Origin: an uncultured Clostridia bacterium | GTDB lineage: Bacteria > Bacillota > Clostridia > Oscillospirales > Acutalibacteraceae | Assembly: GCA_944384865.1 (NCBI GenBank) | Contig: CALWVC010000076.1 | Coordinates: 1 to 7,086, forward strand | Direction of reading: 5' to 3' | Length of the DNA: 7,086 nt | Notes under the pieces: generated by a model | What the model was told of the DNA's origin: nothing | What the model saw: only the letters and a program-made list of their open reading frames with translations | Databases searched by the model: none | Made by a program: the position numbers and the translations under genes | Shown: positions 6,783 through 7,086 of the stretch, piece by piece | How positions within the stretch are numbered: position 1 is the stretch's first letter | Layout of the letters: the number at the start of each line of letters is the position of its first letter

Positions 6783-6789
6783 GCATTAG

Positions 6790-6818
6790 AGTATACTATT
6801 TTTACGAAGTTATTGCAA
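6790..6818 (-). promoter_or_regulatory. Sigma-A-type promoter of the minus-strand membrane gene
   Basis: Minus-strand -35 TTGCAA (6818-6813) and -10 TATACT (6795-6790) are spaced by 17 bases. Both boxes and the spacing are identical to those of the operon promoter at 169-197. Predicted transcription start is about 6783, leaving a leader of about 15 bases before the TTG start. It faces away from the tRNA promoter; the two -35 boxes are 17 bases apart. Confidence 0.65.
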
Positions 6819-6835
6819 CTATATCAATTTAATGG

Positions 6836-6864
6836 TTGACAAATTCCGGCTTTATGCGTATAAT
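6836..6864 (+). promoter_or_regulatory. Consensus sigma-A promoter of the tRNA pair
   Basis: TTGACA (6836-6841) and TATAAT (6859-6864) are exact consensus boxes with the ideal 17-base spacer, as expected for a stable-RNA promoter. Transcription should begin near 6871, giving a leader of about 26 bases before the first tRNA. Confidence 0.9.
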
Positions 6865-6896
6865 ATTATCTGCGGCGTTTCAAAGACGCGGCCTGC

Positions 6897-6973
6897 GGGC
6901 CATTAGCTCAGTTGGTCAGAGCCACCGGCTCATAACCGGTTGGTCCGGGGTTCGAGTCCCTGATGGCCCACCA
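6897..6973 (+). tRNA. tRNA with anticodon CAU (tRNA-Met elongator, or Ile2)
   Basis: A full cloverleaf of 77 bases with encoded CCA. The acceptor GGGCCAT (6897-6903) pairs with ATGGCCC (6963-6969), discriminator A6970. The anticodon stem ACCGG/CCGGT encloses loop CTCATAA, with anticodon CAT at 6931-6933. The T arm is CGGGG/CCCTG with loop TTCGAGT. The anticodon stem lacks the three G-C pairs of an initiator tRNA and bases 1-72 are paired, so it is not the initiator. A CAU anticodon could also belong to the Ile2 tRNA whose C34 is converted to lysidine by TilS; I cannot separate these from sequence alone. Confidence 0.93.
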
Positions 6974-6978
6974 TATTC

Positions 6979-7054
6979 AGGGGTATAGCTCAGTTGGTAG
7001 AGCAGTGGTCTCCAAAACCACGTGCCGAGGGTTCAAGTCCTTCTGCCCCTGCCA
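6979..7054 (+). tRNA. tRNA-Trp (anticodon CCA)
   Basis: A full cloverleaf of 76 bases with encoded CCA, starting 5 bases after the previous tRNA. The acceptor AGGGGTA (6979-6985) pairs with TGCCCCT (7044-7050), with one U-G pair. The discriminator is G7051, the tryptophan identity base. The anticodon stem GTGGT/ACCAC encloses loop CTCCAAA with anticodon CCA at 7012-7014. It is co-transcribed with the CAU tRNA. Confidence 0.96.
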
Positions 7055-7084
7055 AAGGCTCGGCACTTTGTGCCGAGCCTTTTT
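7054..7084 (+). terminator. Intrinsic terminator of the tRNA unit
   Basis: A perfect stem pairs 7057-7066 (GGCTCGGCAC) with 7070-7079 around a TTT loop. It can extend by three A-T pairs to 7054 and 7082, and TTTTT runs from 7080 to 7084. The extension uses the last A of the tRNA-Trp CCA, so the stem begins right at the mature tRNA 3' end. Confidence 0.92.
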
Positions 7085-7086
7085 AC

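Overview
The window reads as a chromosomal segment of a Bacillota bacterium, most likely a clostridium. The evidence is the gene order Asp23-family protein (YloU-like), fatty acid kinase FakA (YloV) and RecG; strong AGGA-type ribosome binding sites; two TTG starts; sigma-A-type promoters with 17-bp spacers; and tRNA genes that encode their own CCA. This is inferred from family knowledge, and I cannot name the genus.

Layout. Positions 1-187 hold no gene I can support. They contain a 13-bp inverted repeat followed by a T-run, an 8-bp-arm palindrome, and the promoter of the first gene. A compact plus-strand operon fills 235-6014: an orphan family-5 solute-binding lipoprotein, the Asp23/Gls24-family protein, FakA (fatty acid kinase, ATP-binding subunit) and the helicase RecG. 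Gaps between these genes are 19, 52 and 12 bases, and no terminator or second promoter is visible between them. A minus-strand gene for a multi-pass membrane acyltransferase-like protein (HGSNAT/DUF1624 type) converges on recG. The two coding regions overlap by 8 bases. The apparent intrinsic terminator of the minus-strand gene lies inside the recG coding sequence. Its promoter stands back to back with a consensus promoter that drives two tRNA genes, one with anticodon CAU (Met, or possibly Ile2) and tRNA-Trp(CCA). A strong intrinsic terminator closes the tRNA unit at the end of the window.

How the parts relate. The YloU-FakA-RecG run is a conserved housekeeping neighbourhood rather than a pathway: envelope-associated Asp23 protein, phosphorylation of exogenous fatty acids for phospholipid synthesis, and replication-fork rescue. 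The lipoprotein at the head of the operon has no permease or ATPase beside it, so it may not be a simple importer subunit. I found no CRISPR array, toxin-antitoxin pair, phage gene or insertion sequence. The less ordinary signals are the embedded terminator and convergent overlap at recG, the structured element at the left edge, the low-complexity insert in the lipoprotein, and the complementarity between the tRNA-Trp and its terminator. I see no convincing new multi-gene system.
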